Source: Pygmaiobacter massiliensis
GTDB taxonomy: Bacteria > Bacillota > Clostridia > Oscillospirales > Ruminococcaceae
NCBI RefSeq assembly: GCF_900199435.1
Contig: NZ_OAML01000003.1
Coordinates: forward strand, 248,001-312,000
Reading direction: 5' to 3'
Length of the DNA stretch: 64,000 nucleotides
In this document: piece after piece, positions 23,492 to 32,401 of the stretch
Numbering within the stretch: position 1 is the stretch's first letter
Layout: each line of letters starts with the position of its first letter
The notes under the pieces: model-generated
The model's input: the letters and a program-made list of their open reading frames with translations, nothing else
Told to the model about the DNA's origin: nothing
Databases searched by the model: none
Program-made: the position numbers and the translations under genes

Positions 23492-23953
23492 TTAAGATTT
23501 TGTTTCGCTGATTTTCGCGGTATCTTCTGCTTTTTGCTTTACCCATTTAACCAGTGGCATAAGGAACGGAACTTCTACTCCCAAGTCTGCGATATTTTCA
23601 ATGATGGAAATAAGTTCGTTTACAAGAATCCAAATACAAACAATACAGGCGATAGCAAACTTGAACGGCACAGCCCAACCCATTGTCTGAGTAAGGTATG
23701 CCAAAAGGGTATCGAGTAAGAAACCAACCAATATTAGCAGCCACATTCCAATCTTTTTAGCAATGCCGCTAATGCCCTTTTTGCTGGTTCGCTGCTCTCC
23801 GCGGTAGGGAGCTGCCAGCAAAGCAGTGACATAGTCAATGATGTTTGCGCCAACAAGCAAATAAACAGGAATTGCGAGTGCACCAAGGAACGAGGTAAGC
23901 CCTGTGAAAAAGAAAATCACCATGGTTTTGATTTTGCCGATTACGTTCTCCAT
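23492..23953 (-). CDS. Phage holin (toxin-secretion/phage lysis holin family)
   Basis: A 153-residue protein with three or four membrane helices (MVIFFFTGLTSFLGALAIPVYLLVG, then IGMWLLILVGFLLDTLLAYL and FAIACIVCIWILVNELISIIENIADLG). The YVTALLAA...SKKGISGIAKK segment and the ELISIIEN helix are typical of the phage_holin_4 family of Firmicute phages. It would form the membrane lesion that frees the endolysin. It lies 4 bases downstream of the endolysin gene as the last late gene. Confidence 0.9.
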   Translation of the reverse strand: MENVIGKIKTMVIFFFTGLTSFLGALAIPVYLLVGANIIDYVTALLAAPYRGEQRTSKKGISGIAKKIGMWLLILVGFLLDTLLAYLTQTMGWAVPFKFAIACIVCIWILVNELISIIENIADLGVEVPFLMPLVKWVKQKAEDTAKISETKS

Positions 23954-23957
23954 GATA

Positions 23958-24734
23958 TTATACCTCCGTTTTGTTTACGCTGATGTTACCCAGTCGAGCG
24001 GCCTGTTCAGAGAGCAGAGCAAACAGGCTGGCGGCATCGCCGCCGGTGCACGGGCTGGTCGAAATGACAAAGTGGGGCGCGGGTACTGCGGGCTGTGCCG
24101 GGGCTTGTACCTCTTCAGCAAAGCCGTTCAGTTTCGCGCCCTTGATCAGTGCAGGGTAGTCGTTATAAGCAAAGTTGCAATCGACATACCCAGAAACGCC
24201 CGATACTCTGCCTCGGCTGGTGTGCTGCCACATACCATGCTTAATGCTGGGCCGGGTGCCGCTATAGTCTGCAATCCAGAGGTCAAAGGCGGCAAGTCGG
24301 CTCATGTTCAGCTCGGTCTGCTGGTAATATGTATAGGTGTAAATCATCGCATAGCAGCCCCAGCTTTCAATTGCCTTTGCAGCTTTTATAACCAGATCGG
24401 TCAATGCATCCGCAGAAAGCGGTTTGAGTAAGTTTTCCTCAACATCAACGACAACCGGATATTCAAACTGCTTGCCTGCGATTGCTTTACGCACCATGGC
24501 CAGCTCTGCATCCACCTGCGCCGGGGTCTGTGCATAGGTGTAATAGTAAACGCCTACCGGGATGCCAAGGCGCTTGCACTCTGCATAGTTGCGCTCAAAC
24601 TGCGGGTCGATGTAGATGCCGTGTTTGTTGGTGGATACAGCACGAATCATAACAAACTCCGCTGCCCCAGATGCTTTCACCTGGTCGAAATTAACTACAC
24701 CCTGATGCTTGGAAACATCAATACCTTTTTTCAT
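23958..24734 (-). CDS. GH25 lysozyme (endolysin)
   Basis: A 258-residue endolysin. Residues 1-190 form a GH25 muramidase: GIDVSKHQGVVNF at the start, YYYTYAQT, the catalytic VVVDVEENLL near residue 97, and FDLWIADYSGTRP. The remainder (AQPAVPAPHF linker then a 40-residue tail) is probably a wall-binding or spacer region. It cleaves the beta-1,4 bond between N-acetylmuramic acid and N-acetylglucosamine. An AAGGAAG site precedes the ATG. Confidence 0.93.
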   Translation of the reverse strand: MKKGIDVSKHQGVVNFDQVKASGAAEFVMIRAVSTNKHGIYIDPQFERNYAECKRLGIPVGVYYYTYAQTPAQVDAELAMVRKAIAGKQFEYPVVVDVEENLLKPLSADALTDLVIKAAKAIESWGCYAMIYTYTYYQQTELNMSRLAAFDLWIADYSGTRPSIKHGMWQHTSRGRVSGVSGYVDCNFAYNDYPALIKGAKLNGFAEEVQAPAQPAVPAPHFVISTSPCTGGDAASLFALLSEQAARLGNISVNKTEV

Positions 24735-24739
24735 TTGTT

Positions 24740-24868
24740 TTACTTCCTTTCTACTCCGCCGATGATTTCATCGGCTTGTTGCTGTGTAATAAAGCGCGGC
24801 ACATAGCTCTGCACTTTTTCGGCTGTGATGTTGCCGATGGTAAACTGAATTTTAATAAAATCAAACAC
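24740..24868 (-). CDS. XkdX-family small phage protein
   Basis: A 42-residue protein starting with GTG, 7 bases after GGAGGTG. The sequence MFDFIKIQFTIGNITAEKVQSY followed by VPRFITQQQADEI is the XkdX family pattern. These short proteins are encoded between tail-fibre genes and lysis genes in many Firmicute prophages; their role is unknown. It overlaps the end of the upstream gene by 8 bases. Confidence 0.85.
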   Translation of the reverse strand: MFDFIKIQFTIGNITAEKVQSYVPRFITQQQADEIIGGVERK

Positions 24869-25202
24869 TGGGCGGCACCTCCATCAACGTGAGCATAGCG
24901 GCCTCAAGGGCAGCAATGCGGTCACTATCGTTAGGCGCAGGCTGCAGCACAGCGATATCTGCTGCCAGCTCTTCCGCGCTGCGTTCTGTAGGCTTGCCTT
25001 TTACTAATTTGTAGCGGTATGCGCCTTGTTCCGTCATAAGCGGCAGCGGCAGGTAATTGCCTTGCGCATGGTGAAAACGGTCTCCGGTGCCTTCGTCGAT
25101 TTTAGTCCATCCGATCACCGACTCTTCTAAAAATGCATCCGAATTGATGGCCGTGATGCGGCCGGAACTGTCTGCTTTAACATACACGATATAACTGTTC
25201 AT
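24861..25202 (-). CDS. Phage tail-associated protein of unknown function
   Basis: A 113-residue protein upstream of the XkdX gene, a position commonly filled by a fibre accessory protein. The first half (SYIVYVKADSSGRITAINSDAFLE) looks like a beta-rich module; the C-terminal part has DRIAALEAAMLTLMEV, a short coiled coil of the kind that lets tail proteins trimerise. GAGGAGG precedes the ATG. Homology is not certain. Confidence 0.65.
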   Translation of the reverse strand: MNSYIVYVKADSSGRITAINSDAFLEESVIGWTKIDEGTGDRFHHAQGNYLPLPLMTEQGAYRYKLVKGKPTERSAEELAADIAVLQPAPNDSDRIAALEAAMLTLMEVPPSV

Positions 25203-25212
25203 TTTAGCCTCC

Positions 25213-26769
25213 TCACAAATCGGCAGATAATTCGAAGTTCAACCCGCCTGCCGCGTGTCCTGCGCATGTCGGAAGGTTGGCATACCCAACAGTGGTGGAC
25301 GTGGTTTCAATGCTGCAGCCTGTGAAATCTGTTACTGTGGCTGCACCATACGGAGCAAAATACTTAATGACGGGTGTTGGGGCGATGCGCATATTGATTT
25401 CACGGGATACGGTGAAGAGGTTGCCTGACGTACGCACAGCACTCGCAAACATCATTCTGAAATACATCTGACATTCAGCAAGCTCAGCACTAAATGTTTT
25501 AGGCACAAACGGAGTAGCAACTTCGCCCTCTTCAAGCTTTGCCCAATATAAAGTAGAACCTTTTTTACTAAAGTCAATCAACACTGCGTCTAGCCCGCTC
25601 GGAATGTAGAACTGAATATAACCAAAGGGTGTTTCTTTTCTGACGGGCTGTGTTCCGATAGTGCCGGATACTGTAAATATGCCGTCCGCTGTTGCGACTG
25701 TTAGAGTTCGAGTCTTGCCGGTACTGTTCGTGGTCAGAATTTGATAAATGTGGCTTGTTAGATTGGCATTTTTAGTCAGTACGATGCCTTGCGCAGTAAT
25801 GGTCAGCTGATTGTAAGCAATAGCCCATCTGTCAATAGTGTACCCTGCCGCTGAATATGTTGTTTTCCCTCTTTGATTGATAGGGAAAATAAAACTGGCA
25901 TTATCGAGTAAGTTGCGATTGGGAATTGATGCTTGTTTTGCGCTTTCAGCGGCTGCTGCAGCACTTTCAGCTGCGGCTGTTGCACTTGCGCCTGCGGTGC
26001 TTGCAGATGCAGCTGCATTTGTTTCGCTTGTCTTTGCGGCCTTGGCACTTGCGTCCGCTGCCGTTGCTTTTGTGGTGGCTGTGCTTGCTGATGCAGCTGC
26101 ATTCGTTTCGCTTGTCTTTGCGGCATTGGCACTCGTGTCCGCTGCTGTTGCTTTTGTGGCGGCTGTGCTTGCGGATGCAGCCGCGTTCGTTTCGCTTGTC
26201 TTTGCAGCCTTGGCGCTTGCATCCGCTGCTCCTGCACTGTTATTAGCATCCACTGCCTTATTGGAAGCATTTGTTGCAGATTGTGCTGCCGCTGTAGCAG
26301 CTTTTTCTGCGGCATCTCGGTATCCCAATGTTTGCGCAATCTGCGCGGTTAGCACGTTGTAGTAGTCGCTTGCAACTACATTCTGGTCGCTGCACGGATC
26401 TTCCTCTATTTCAATCGGGATGTTCCATGTGCCGATGCGGTAACCGGATGCAGTGTAGATTTGCAAGCACAGCGTGCCGCTGCCGGGGAGCGTCAGCATT
26501 GCTTCAGCAAGTTCAACGGTCACTTCGTTTTCGCTTACTTGAAAAGCGCTGTGCGTTTTTTTACCGTCAATTTCTGTGATGGTGTCATACCATCCGCAGC
26601 CGCTAGGGGCAACATATCGCAGCGTGAACACAGCACCTTCTGGCAGCTGGAATTCCGTGCTGTTGTCCCATAATTCCAACTTGAAAAATCTGCTGTACCG
26701 ATCATTTTGTTTTGCTTTTAGCGGGGTCAAGATTGACTGCCGCTGTAAATCAAGTTTGATTGTTTGCAT
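25213..26769 (-). CDS. Baseplate upper protein / tail fibre with coiled-coil repeats
   Basis: A 518-residue receptor-binding-type protein. Residues 1-130 resemble the BppU N-terminal domain that attaches to the baseplate (IKLDLQRQSILTPLKAKQNDRYSR; WNIPIEIEEDP). Residues 165-275 are an Ala/Ser/Thr-rich stalk with three tandem 28-residue units containing KTSETNAAASASTA, each an exact four heptads. The C-terminal 240 residues (NRNLLDNASFIFPINQRGKTTY onward) form a beta-rich head typical of phage fibre domains. The DNA repeat could allow slippage that lengthens or shortens the stalk. AGGAGG precedes the ATG. Confidence 0.85.
   Translation of the reverse strand: MQTIKLDLQRQSILTPLKAKQNDRYSRFFKLELWDNSTEFQLPEGAVFTLRYVAPSGCGWYDTITEIDGKKTHSAFQVSENEVTVELAEAMLTLPGSGTLCLQIYTASGYRIGTWNIPIEIEEDPCSDQNVVASDYYNVLTAQIAQTLGYRDAAEKAATAAAQSATNASNKAVDANNSAGAADASAKAAKTSETNAAASASTAATKATAADTSANAAKTSETNAAASASTATTKATAADASAKAAKTSETNAAASASTAGASATAAAESAAAAAESAKQASIPNRNLLDNASFIFPINQRGKTTYSAAGYTIDRWAIAYNQLTITAQGIVLTKNANLTSHIYQILTTNSTGKTRTLTVATADGIFTVSGTIGTQPVRKETPFGYIQFYIPSGLDAVLIDFSKKGSTLYWAKLEEGEVATPFVPKTFSAELAECQMYFRMMFASAVRTSGNLFTVSREINMRIAPTPVIKYFAPYGAATVTDFTGCSIETTSTTVGYANLPTCAGHAAGGLNFELSADL
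26021..26272 (-). repeat. Three tandem 84-bp repeats in the fibre gene
   Basis: The phrase GTTTCGCTTGTCTTTGC recurs at 26021, 26105 and 26189, giving an 84-base period that equals 28 codons. The third unit diverges at its outer end. Confidence 0.85.
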
Positions 26770-26779
26770 TTAATCCCTC

Positions 26780-28561
26780 CTAATACGGTACGGCTGGAAC
26801 CATATAGTTCTGGCCCCCGATATTCATTGGATACCACTTCGGTGCATAGCCTTTATCTCCTAAAAACAAAGCTCCAGCCAGTGAAATATTTTTAGCAGAT
26901 ACGCTGCCGCAAGATATGTTACCGTTGTAACTTCCATCTGACTTTTTCCCAAGTGAAATATAATTAGAAGTGATTATGGACATTTCACCATTGTCTGGAA
27001 TTACAGTGCCATCCTTGTTCGTATCTCCGCTAACAATGCGGATTACTCCTTGATCAGCGGAACTTATAAACATCGAAATTCTGTGTTTAGTGTTATTTGC
27101 CGCCCTAAATGTAACACCAGTTGCGGTGGCATCTAAGGTTCTTTCGCCGCTTTCTACTTCGCTGTGTAGGTGGTCTACAATTAGATTAATAATTTTAACT
27201 AGATTCGCATTAATTGTGCCCGCCGTGATAAAGTCGGCCACAATAGCACCGTCCTGCGTCATAGCTAAACTATAAGGCCCAGCATATCCGTTTTTGGAAT
27301 ACCCAAGACCGCCGGAGTTCCACCGCCAAACCTTTTGAGCGGTTTCGATATTCGGTGTGTCCATAATAAGAATTTCGTAAGGCTGACCATCTGCATCCTT
27401 GCACATCACGACATATCCACCGTTTGCTCCGGTAATCCACCCGGTCGCGCGGTCAACCGCAGCCTGTAAAAAGCTTGTGCTGGTCTTTTCTGCCACCGTT
27501 TGGTTGGTGCTTGCGATTGTTCCGGCCAATGTGGATTTTGCGTCACCAATCTCGATGTGGTCATATCGGTCAAGCAGCACATTGTAAACTGTGGAAATGA
27601 CCTTAGCCTTTGCGGATACTCCGAGCTTTTCAAATAAAACGGTGACGGTATCGCAGAGGCGCACACGTTCCAGCGGAGCTATGTCTTTGTAGTCCTCTGT
27701 CTGCCAGAGGGCAACGAAAGAAACATCAAGGCTAACTGTTGGCACGCCGATGCCACTTTTTGAGATGTAGGCTTGCGCTTTTGCACGAAGCTCTTCGACT
27801 GTCGGCTTTTCCTCAAACTCTCCGGAAAGGTCAAGCGGTACCGTGCGCGGGTAAGGAAAGTTTGCAGCATTTTCAGCGGAAAGCACCTTCTCTGGCAGTG
27901 TTACGGTGATGCCATCGGTACCAGCCCAATAAGGGCAAACACCTGTAATTGTGCTTGAGATGTTTTCTTCCTGCGTGAGGTCAGTAATGTTTTTTCCATA
28001 GCGGAGCGTGACACCATTATCAGCCCCACGCGCTGTGTGAAGTTTAACGGTATAGCCGTCCCACTCATATTCACCGCCGTAGGTATCGAGGATAGACCCC
28101 TCTACACCGCCAAGCCGGGAGCGAATACTTGCAGGAATAACTTGCGAGTAATTGCCCGCCGTGGTCACGTCCGTCCAAAACTCAAACGGACACGCTTCTG
28201 CCGCGTAGGTTTTAAAGCCCGCCAGCGCCAGACCTGCAGAACCAGCCGAGAAAGGCATGCAGGGGATATGTGACAGCTGATAGCTAATGTGCTGCGCGTA
28301 GACCGTAACAATGCCATTCAAAGGCTTTGTGATTTTGTAGATTCGGAATGGCTGCCGGGTGCGTCCGTCACCCGGCACCGCGACAATAATGCTTGAAAGC
28401 GCAATCTCGGCATAATGCAAGCCGGTAATGGGGTACTGCATTTCCAGCTCGAACATGCCGTTGCGCTCTTCGGTTACGATACAAGAAACGGCATCAGCCA
28501 AAGCGCCGATGCCGTTCGTATCAAATTTAGTTGTGTTTGCCGCGAAAAGTAAAGGTGTCAT
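26780..28561 (-). CDS. Phage minor structural protein / tail endopeptidase
   Basis: A 593-residue tail protein of the phage minor structural protein (N-terminal, prophage endopeptidase tail) family. The N-terminal 370 residues contain LADAVSCIVTEERNGMFELEMQYP, FRIYKITKPLNGIVTVYAQHISYQLSH and LDRYDHIEIGD, typical of the gp27-like baseplate hub of Gram-positive siphophages. The C-terminal part carries beta-rich fibre-like repeats. The chosen ATG overlaps the stop of the distal tail gene (ATGA) and follows GAGGTGG; four extra codons upstream are possible. Confidence 0.87.
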   Translation of the reverse strand: MTPLLFAANTTKFDTNGIGALADAVSCIVTEERNGMFELEMQYPITGLHYAEIALSSIIVAVPGDGRTRQPFRIYKITKPLNGIVTVYAQHISYQLSHIPCMPFSAGSAGLALAGFKTYAAEACPFEFWTDVTTAGNYSQVIPASIRSRLGGVEGSILDTYGGEYEWDGYTVKLHTARGADNGVTLRYGKNITDLTQEENISSTITGVCPYWAGTDGITVTLPEKVLSAENAANFPYPRTVPLDLSGEFEEKPTVEELRAKAQAYISKSGIGVPTVSLDVSFVALWQTEDYKDIAPLERVRLCDTVTVLFEKLGVSAKAKVISTVYNVLLDRYDHIEIGDAKSTLAGTIASTNQTVAEKTSTSFLQAAVDRATGWITGANGGYVVMCKDADGQPYEILIMDTPNIETAQKVWRWNSGGLGYSKNGYAGPYSLAMTQDGAIVADFITAGTINANLVKIINLIVDHLHSEVESGERTLDATATGVTFRAANNTKHRISMFISSADQGVIRIVSGDTNKDGTVIPDNGEMSIITSNYISLGKKSDGSYNGNISCGSVSAKNISLAGALFLGDKGYAPKWYPMNIGGQNYMVPAVPY

Positions 28562-29262
28562 ACAATCCACCACCTCGGTTTGATTTCAATTTTGGTAATG
28601 CCACCGGAGAAACTGATGCCGGTACCGCCGGGCGGCAGTTCCGGAAAGTTCGGCGCATAAACATTGCCGTTGCAATTTGTGATGCCTTTAAATGCATCTT
28701 GCAGTTCACAGTCAAGGTCTACATATTCGTCGATGCTTTTGATTTGCACCACGATATTTCCGACGGTAAGCGTGCCAGACGAAGTACCGTATATGCGAAT
28801 TAGGGGGAGCGCAGCAAATGCAGTAGGATTGTAGATTTTTCCGGCGGCGGACATAGTGACTATGGTTTCACCATCGCACAGATACCGCTGTGGTTTGCAA
28901 TCAAATGCAATCGTGAATTCTGCAGCTTTCAGCACATACGATTCAATATCCAGTGGGCCGATAAACCGAGCCATGCGAAAGAACGCAGGATTGAAGTTGT
29001 CCTGCAGGCGACGATAACCGGGCTTGTTTAGTAGCCATGCCTTGAGTTCATCGGTGCGCTGTAAAGCATTTTCACCAACAAATGCCGGATACTGTATCGG
29101 ACGGTTTTTATACCTGTTGTTTGAAATCACCAAATCACCATTTTTACCGGGAATTGATATGGCCTCTGCATCAATTTCGGGGCTATTCAAAATTCCACCG
29201 CTGCTGATATAAAGACCTAAGTCTGCGCTTGAGCGCCCGTCTAAGAAAAAGATGCCTTTCAA
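28558..29262 (-). CDS. Distal tail protein (Dit)
   Basis: A 234-residue protein of the phage tail component family that forms the ring at the tail tip. Typical signatures are FFLDGRSSADLGLYISSG, EAISIPGKNGDLVISNNRYKNRPIQYPAF and the middle DELKAWLLNKPGYRRLQD. It starts at TTG, coupled to the tape measure stop by a TTGA overlap, and ends coupled to the endopeptidase gene. Confidence 0.9.
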   Translation of the reverse strand: MKGIFFLDGRSSADLGLYISSGGILNSPEIDAEAISIPGKNGDLVISNNRYKNRPIQYPAFVGENALQRTDELKAWLLNKPGYRRLQDNFNPAFFRMARFIGPLDIESYVLKAAEFTIAFDCKPQRYLCDGETIVTMSAAGKIYNPTAFAALPLIRIYGTSSGTLTVGNIVVQIKSIDEYVDLDCELQDAFKGITNCNGNVYAPNFPELPPGGTGISFSGGITKIEIKPRWWIV

Positions 29263-31208
29263 GCAAATACCATCTCCCTTCGCTGGATTTCATTCTGCAG
29301 CTCATCCGCAGTAGCTTTTGCGGTTGCTTTGGGGTCGCCAAGGTTTTGACCGTAAACGGTTACATTGATATCTCCGAAAGAAGCACCCGCTGCCTTTATC
29401 TGCTTTTGGCTGTTGGTAAGCGGGGTAACACGTGCAGCGCCGCCGATGAGCGTGATCAACTCCGGGCCTGCTTCACCTACAATCGCGGAACCTTGGTTAA
29501 ATGTGCCGCCTTTTGCAAGAAAAGGAATAGACGGAATGGACGGCAAGTTGGGGTGCCAAGACCCACCGCCGAGCCATTTCGGCATTGTAAAGCCCATGCT
29601 GTTGAAACCACGGATTAGCGAGTTTACCGCAGAAATTGCCATATTGAGCAGCCCGATGATGCCATTAATCGGTGCTTTGGCGATGGCATCCAGACTGCCG
29701 AAGATGCCGCCGAAAATCTCCGTGATTCCTTTCCATGCGCGTTCCCAATCTCCGGTAAACACACCGCGCACGAAATCAATGACACCGTTAAAAATAAGCA
29801 TCACGCCGTCCCAAATGCCTTTGAACATCGTGAAAAATGTGTTGAGCAACCCGCCCAGCACCGGGCCGAAGATGTTCGTCCAATCTGTGACGAATATATT
29901 TTGCATGAAAGCGTCCACCGATTGCAGTACCGCTTGGATCTGGTCTCCGCCAAAAGCGACAGTGCCCACCAGAAGTGCAATTGCAGCAATCAGCAGTACA
30001 ATCGGGTTGGCACACAAAAATGAAATAGCTCCGGCTATCGCTGAAATAATTCCGGCGACAGGGGAGATAGCTGCAATCATCAGTAGAATGGTAATAATTA
30101 AGCTTTTTGTGGAGCTATCCAGCCCACCGAACCATTTAATCATACTTGTCACTTGCTGGATAATGGGTGTGAGCATAGGTAAAAGAGACTGCCCGAATTC
30201 TGCCGCTGCTTCTTTGACACTTTCACTCATAACACGGGTACTGTTTGCGGCTCCATCGGACGTGCGGGCGAAATCGCCTTGAGCGTTTTTTGTGGCATCC
30301 ATGACATAAGCATAGCGCAGCTGCACCTTCTCCGCTTCTGTCATGTCCTTGGTCACTTTTCCAAATCCGTTTGCCATAGCGAAAGTGTCGAGGTTCGCTT
30401 GGGTCATCACGATGCCCATGCCCTTGAGGCTCTCGGTTTCGCCTGTGAAAATGCCCTTTAAAGCGTTCTGCGCAGTATCAATACGCACGTTTTTGAACGA
30501 TGCAAGGTCTCCGGCCAACCCTACAAGGCTGGTACTCATATCCGCAGCCTCGCCTTGTGGCAATTTCATACTGGTAGCCATATCGCCAAACAAAGAAGCC
30601 ATATCCAGCGCGGTACCTTTTGCAATGCCGTAAGTGTCGAGCGTGGTCTCTGCGAATTTCTCCACGACATCGGCGCTGCTGCCGAAAGCGACCTCTACTT
30701 TGTTTTGGCTCTCTGCCACGTCCGATGCCGCATTAAATGCAGCAATTCCCATGCCACCGATGGCAAGTGTAGCCGGGGCCATAGCAGAGGAGACTTTCCC
30801 GGCTGATTGCGAAATACCATCTGCCACTCCACCAATTTTGGCAAGAGCAACATTACTGTTTTTTGCCTGTGATTCGAGTTTTTTGAGGTTTCCTTCAGTC
30901 AAAACAATTTCACGCTGCAGGGCTCGGTACTGTTCTGCATGGTCTTTCTTAAACTGCTCGCTGCACTGAGCATCGGCCTGCTTAAGCGTTTGTAACTTGT
31001 TCTTTGTTTCGGTTACGCTGCTGGCAAGCAAATCGTGCTTTTGCCGTAGCAAATCCGTATTGGTGGGGTCAAGCTTGAGCGCGCGGTTGACTTCCCGCAG
31101 CTCAGACTGTAGGCTTGCAGCCTGACTGTTGACACCTTTTAAAGCTTTATCCAATGACTGTGTATCGCCGCCGATTACTACTTTTATGCCTTTTATTCTT
31201 TCGTTCAT
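29259..31208 (-). CDS. Tape measure protein
   Basis: A 649-residue protein. Residues 30-110 are coiled coil (LQSELREVNRALKLDPTNTDLLRQKHDLLASSV), typical of phage tape measure N-termini. The middle has hydrophobic segments (SLIITILLMIAAISPVAGIISAIAGAISF; NPIVLLIAAIALLVGTVAFGG) that could insert in the host membrane during DNA delivery, and FAKGGTFNQGSAIVGEAGPEL near the C-terminus is a common tape measure motif. Its length would set a comparatively short tail, roughly 95 nm if 1.5 angstrom per residue applies. Confidence 0.93.
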   Translation of the reverse strand: MNERIKGIKVVIGGDTQSLDKALKGVNSQAASLQSELREVNRALKLDPTNTDLLRQKHDLLASSVTETKNKLQTLKQADAQCSEQFKKDHAEQYRALQREIVLTEGNLKKLESQAKNSNVALAKIGGVADGISQSAGKVSSAMAPATLAIGGMGIAAFNAASDVAESQNKVEVAFGSSADVVEKFAETTLDTYGIAKGTALDMASLFGDMATSMKLPQGEAADMSTSLVGLAGDLASFKNVRIDTAQNALKGIFTGETESLKGMGIVMTQANLDTFAMANGFGKVTKDMTEAEKVQLRYAYVMDATKNAQGDFARTSDGAANSTRVMSESVKEAAAEFGQSLLPMLTPIIQQVTSMIKWFGGLDSSTKSLIITILLMIAAISPVAGIISAIAGAISFLCANPIVLLIAAIALLVGTVAFGGDQIQAVLQSVDAFMQNIFVTDWTNIFGPVLGGLLNTFFTMFKGIWDGVMLIFNGVIDFVRGVFTGDWERAWKGITEIFGGIFGSLDAIAKAPINGIIGLLNMAISAVNSLIRGFNSMGFTMPKWLGGGSWHPNLPSIPSIPFLAKGGTFNQGSAIVGEAGPELITLIGGAARVTPLTNSQKQIKAAGASFGDINVTVYGQNLGDPKATAKATADELQNEIQRREMVFA

Positions 31209-31247
31209 ATCCTCACCACCTTAAATGCAGAAAAAAGCAAGCCCTCG

Positions 31248-31541
31248 TTATTGGGCTTGCTTTTCTGCTGTTTTTGCGTTGAACTGTTTTCGCAATGCGC
31301 CACGATCTGGCTCTGTTTGCTCAAACAGCCAGCAACGCTCTAAATAGTTTCTCCCGTCCTCGCTCTTGTTTAATTCTGCGATTGCAGCATCCCGGCGATA
31401 CAGCAGCCATTCATCAATGGGCAGCTCTTCCTGTGCGGTAATGTCAATGCCGGTGTATTGGTACACCAGATGCTCATAAATCAGCTCGGCTGTGTAGTAC
31501 AGCTTCGGCCCACCGCTGCTGGGGCAGGACGGGAGTTTTAG
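31248..31541 (-). CDS. Tail assembly chaperone, -1 frameshift extension
   Basis: This frame is open from the slippery site CCCAAAC (31547-31541) through the TAA of the upstream chaperone to 31248, about 97 codons. It has no good ribosome site of its own; the first candidate start is a GTG at 31466 (72 residues, VYQYTGIDITAQEELP onward). Ribosomes that slip back one base would join it to the upstream protein, as gpG-GT is made in many siphophages. Both the heptamer and the frame relation are directly visible; efficiency is unknown. Confidence 0.75.
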   Translation of the reverse strand, partial: LKLPSCPSSGGPKLYYTAELIYEHLVYQYTGIDITAQEELPIDEWLLYRRDAAIAELNKSEDGRNYLERCWLFEQTEPDRGALRKQFNAKTAEKQAQ

Positions 31542-31825
31542 TTTGGGCGGGAGAGTTCCTTTTCGATGAAAGCACCGTAGCCTTTAAAAAACTGCCGGAT
31601 TTGCTGCAAGTCCAGCTCATCGGCGCAGATTTTGATGCTGGCTTTATTGCGGCTCAGAATAGCAGATGCTGTGTCGTACAGCACATCAATACTTTCCTGT
31701 GTGATGTCTTCCTCCTGCGAAAGCTGTGACACCAGAATCATCTGGCTAAGCTGCTTTTTGGCAGGCAGCCCCACCATAATGAGTTTGCCGTCCGGCATTT
31801 TGTAGCTGTAAAAGCAATTTCCCAT
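31538..31825 (-). CDS. Tail assembly chaperone
   Basis: A 95-residue protein between the major tail protein and tape measure genes, the fixed position of the first tail assembly chaperone (gpG-like). It contains KMPDGKLIMVGLPAKKQLSQ and a helical C-terminus ending in KELSRPN. The final codons CGC-CCA-AAC-TAA place a CCCAAAC slippery heptamer directly before the stop. It probably coats the tape measure protein before tube polymerisation. AGGAGG precedes the ATG. Confidence 0.8.
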   Translation of the reverse strand: MGNCFYSYKMPDGKLIMVGLPAKKQLSQMILVSQLSQEEDITQESIDVLYDTASAILSRNKASIKICADELDLQQIRQFFKGYGAFIEKELSRPN

Positions 31826-31837
31826 GTTGTCCTCCTG

Positions 31838-32395
31838 TTACACCGAAACGGTCGGCGCGGTCTCTTCCATAATAATAAGCGTGCCTTCGCCATCGCAAGG
31901 CTCTGCGGTGAACTCCGGCTCAAGCAATGTGCCTTCTTCCATCGCGTAAGCGAGCGAAAGGCCTGCGGTGTTGGTGCCGACAATGGTAATGCGCAAATCA
32001 CCCAACTCTTTGTCGGGGTGTACGAATCGCACCACATAGCGCAGCCCGTCATCATTGCTGATGCCGCCGATTTTGATTGTGGTTTTGTTACCGACTGTCG
32101 CTTTGCGACCGGTGGCCACGAGCTGCGGCAACTTTTTCACAGACCAGGCAATAAATCCGCATTTGAGGGTCGCTTCCTCGCTTGTCGTAATGGTGCGGGA
32201 AACATGACCCATATCGTCCTTAATGGTCTTTTTCTCCGGCTTGTACACGATGGTAGCGCCTTTCTGTACATATCCGAAAAGATTGTCTGCCGTTTCAATG
32301 GTCTCATCGGCGGGAATAGATCCTTTGTACTCCGCGATGTAAATATATCCGCTGCCAAGCGGAATTTTTACATCAGCAGTTCTGTTGTCTGCCAT
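31838..32395 (-). CDS. Major tail tube protein
   Basis: A 185-residue protein matching phi13-type major tail proteins of Firmicute siphophages in size and position. It has DVKIPLGSGYIYIAEY near the start and a beta-rich body (AWSVKKLPQLVATGRKAT; GLRYVVRFVHPDKELGDLRITIVG). It forms the hexameric tail tube. It is followed 12 bases later by the chaperone gene. Confidence 0.87.
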   Translation of the reverse strand: MADNRTADVKIPLGSGYIYIAEYKGSIPADETIETADNLFGYVQKGATIVYKPEKKTIKDDMGHVSRTITTSEEATLKCGFIAWSVKKLPQLVATGRKATVGNKTTIKIGGISNDDGLRYVVRFVHPDKELGDLRITIVGTNTAGLSLAYAMEEGTLLEPEFTAEPCDGEGTLIIMEETAPTVSV

Positions 32396-32401
32396 TTTGA
32401 T

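Noticed and set aside
25213-26769. Repeats in the fibre gene as a CRISPR array
   Set aside because: The repeats are contiguous 84-base coding units without spacers, in frame with the fibre protein.
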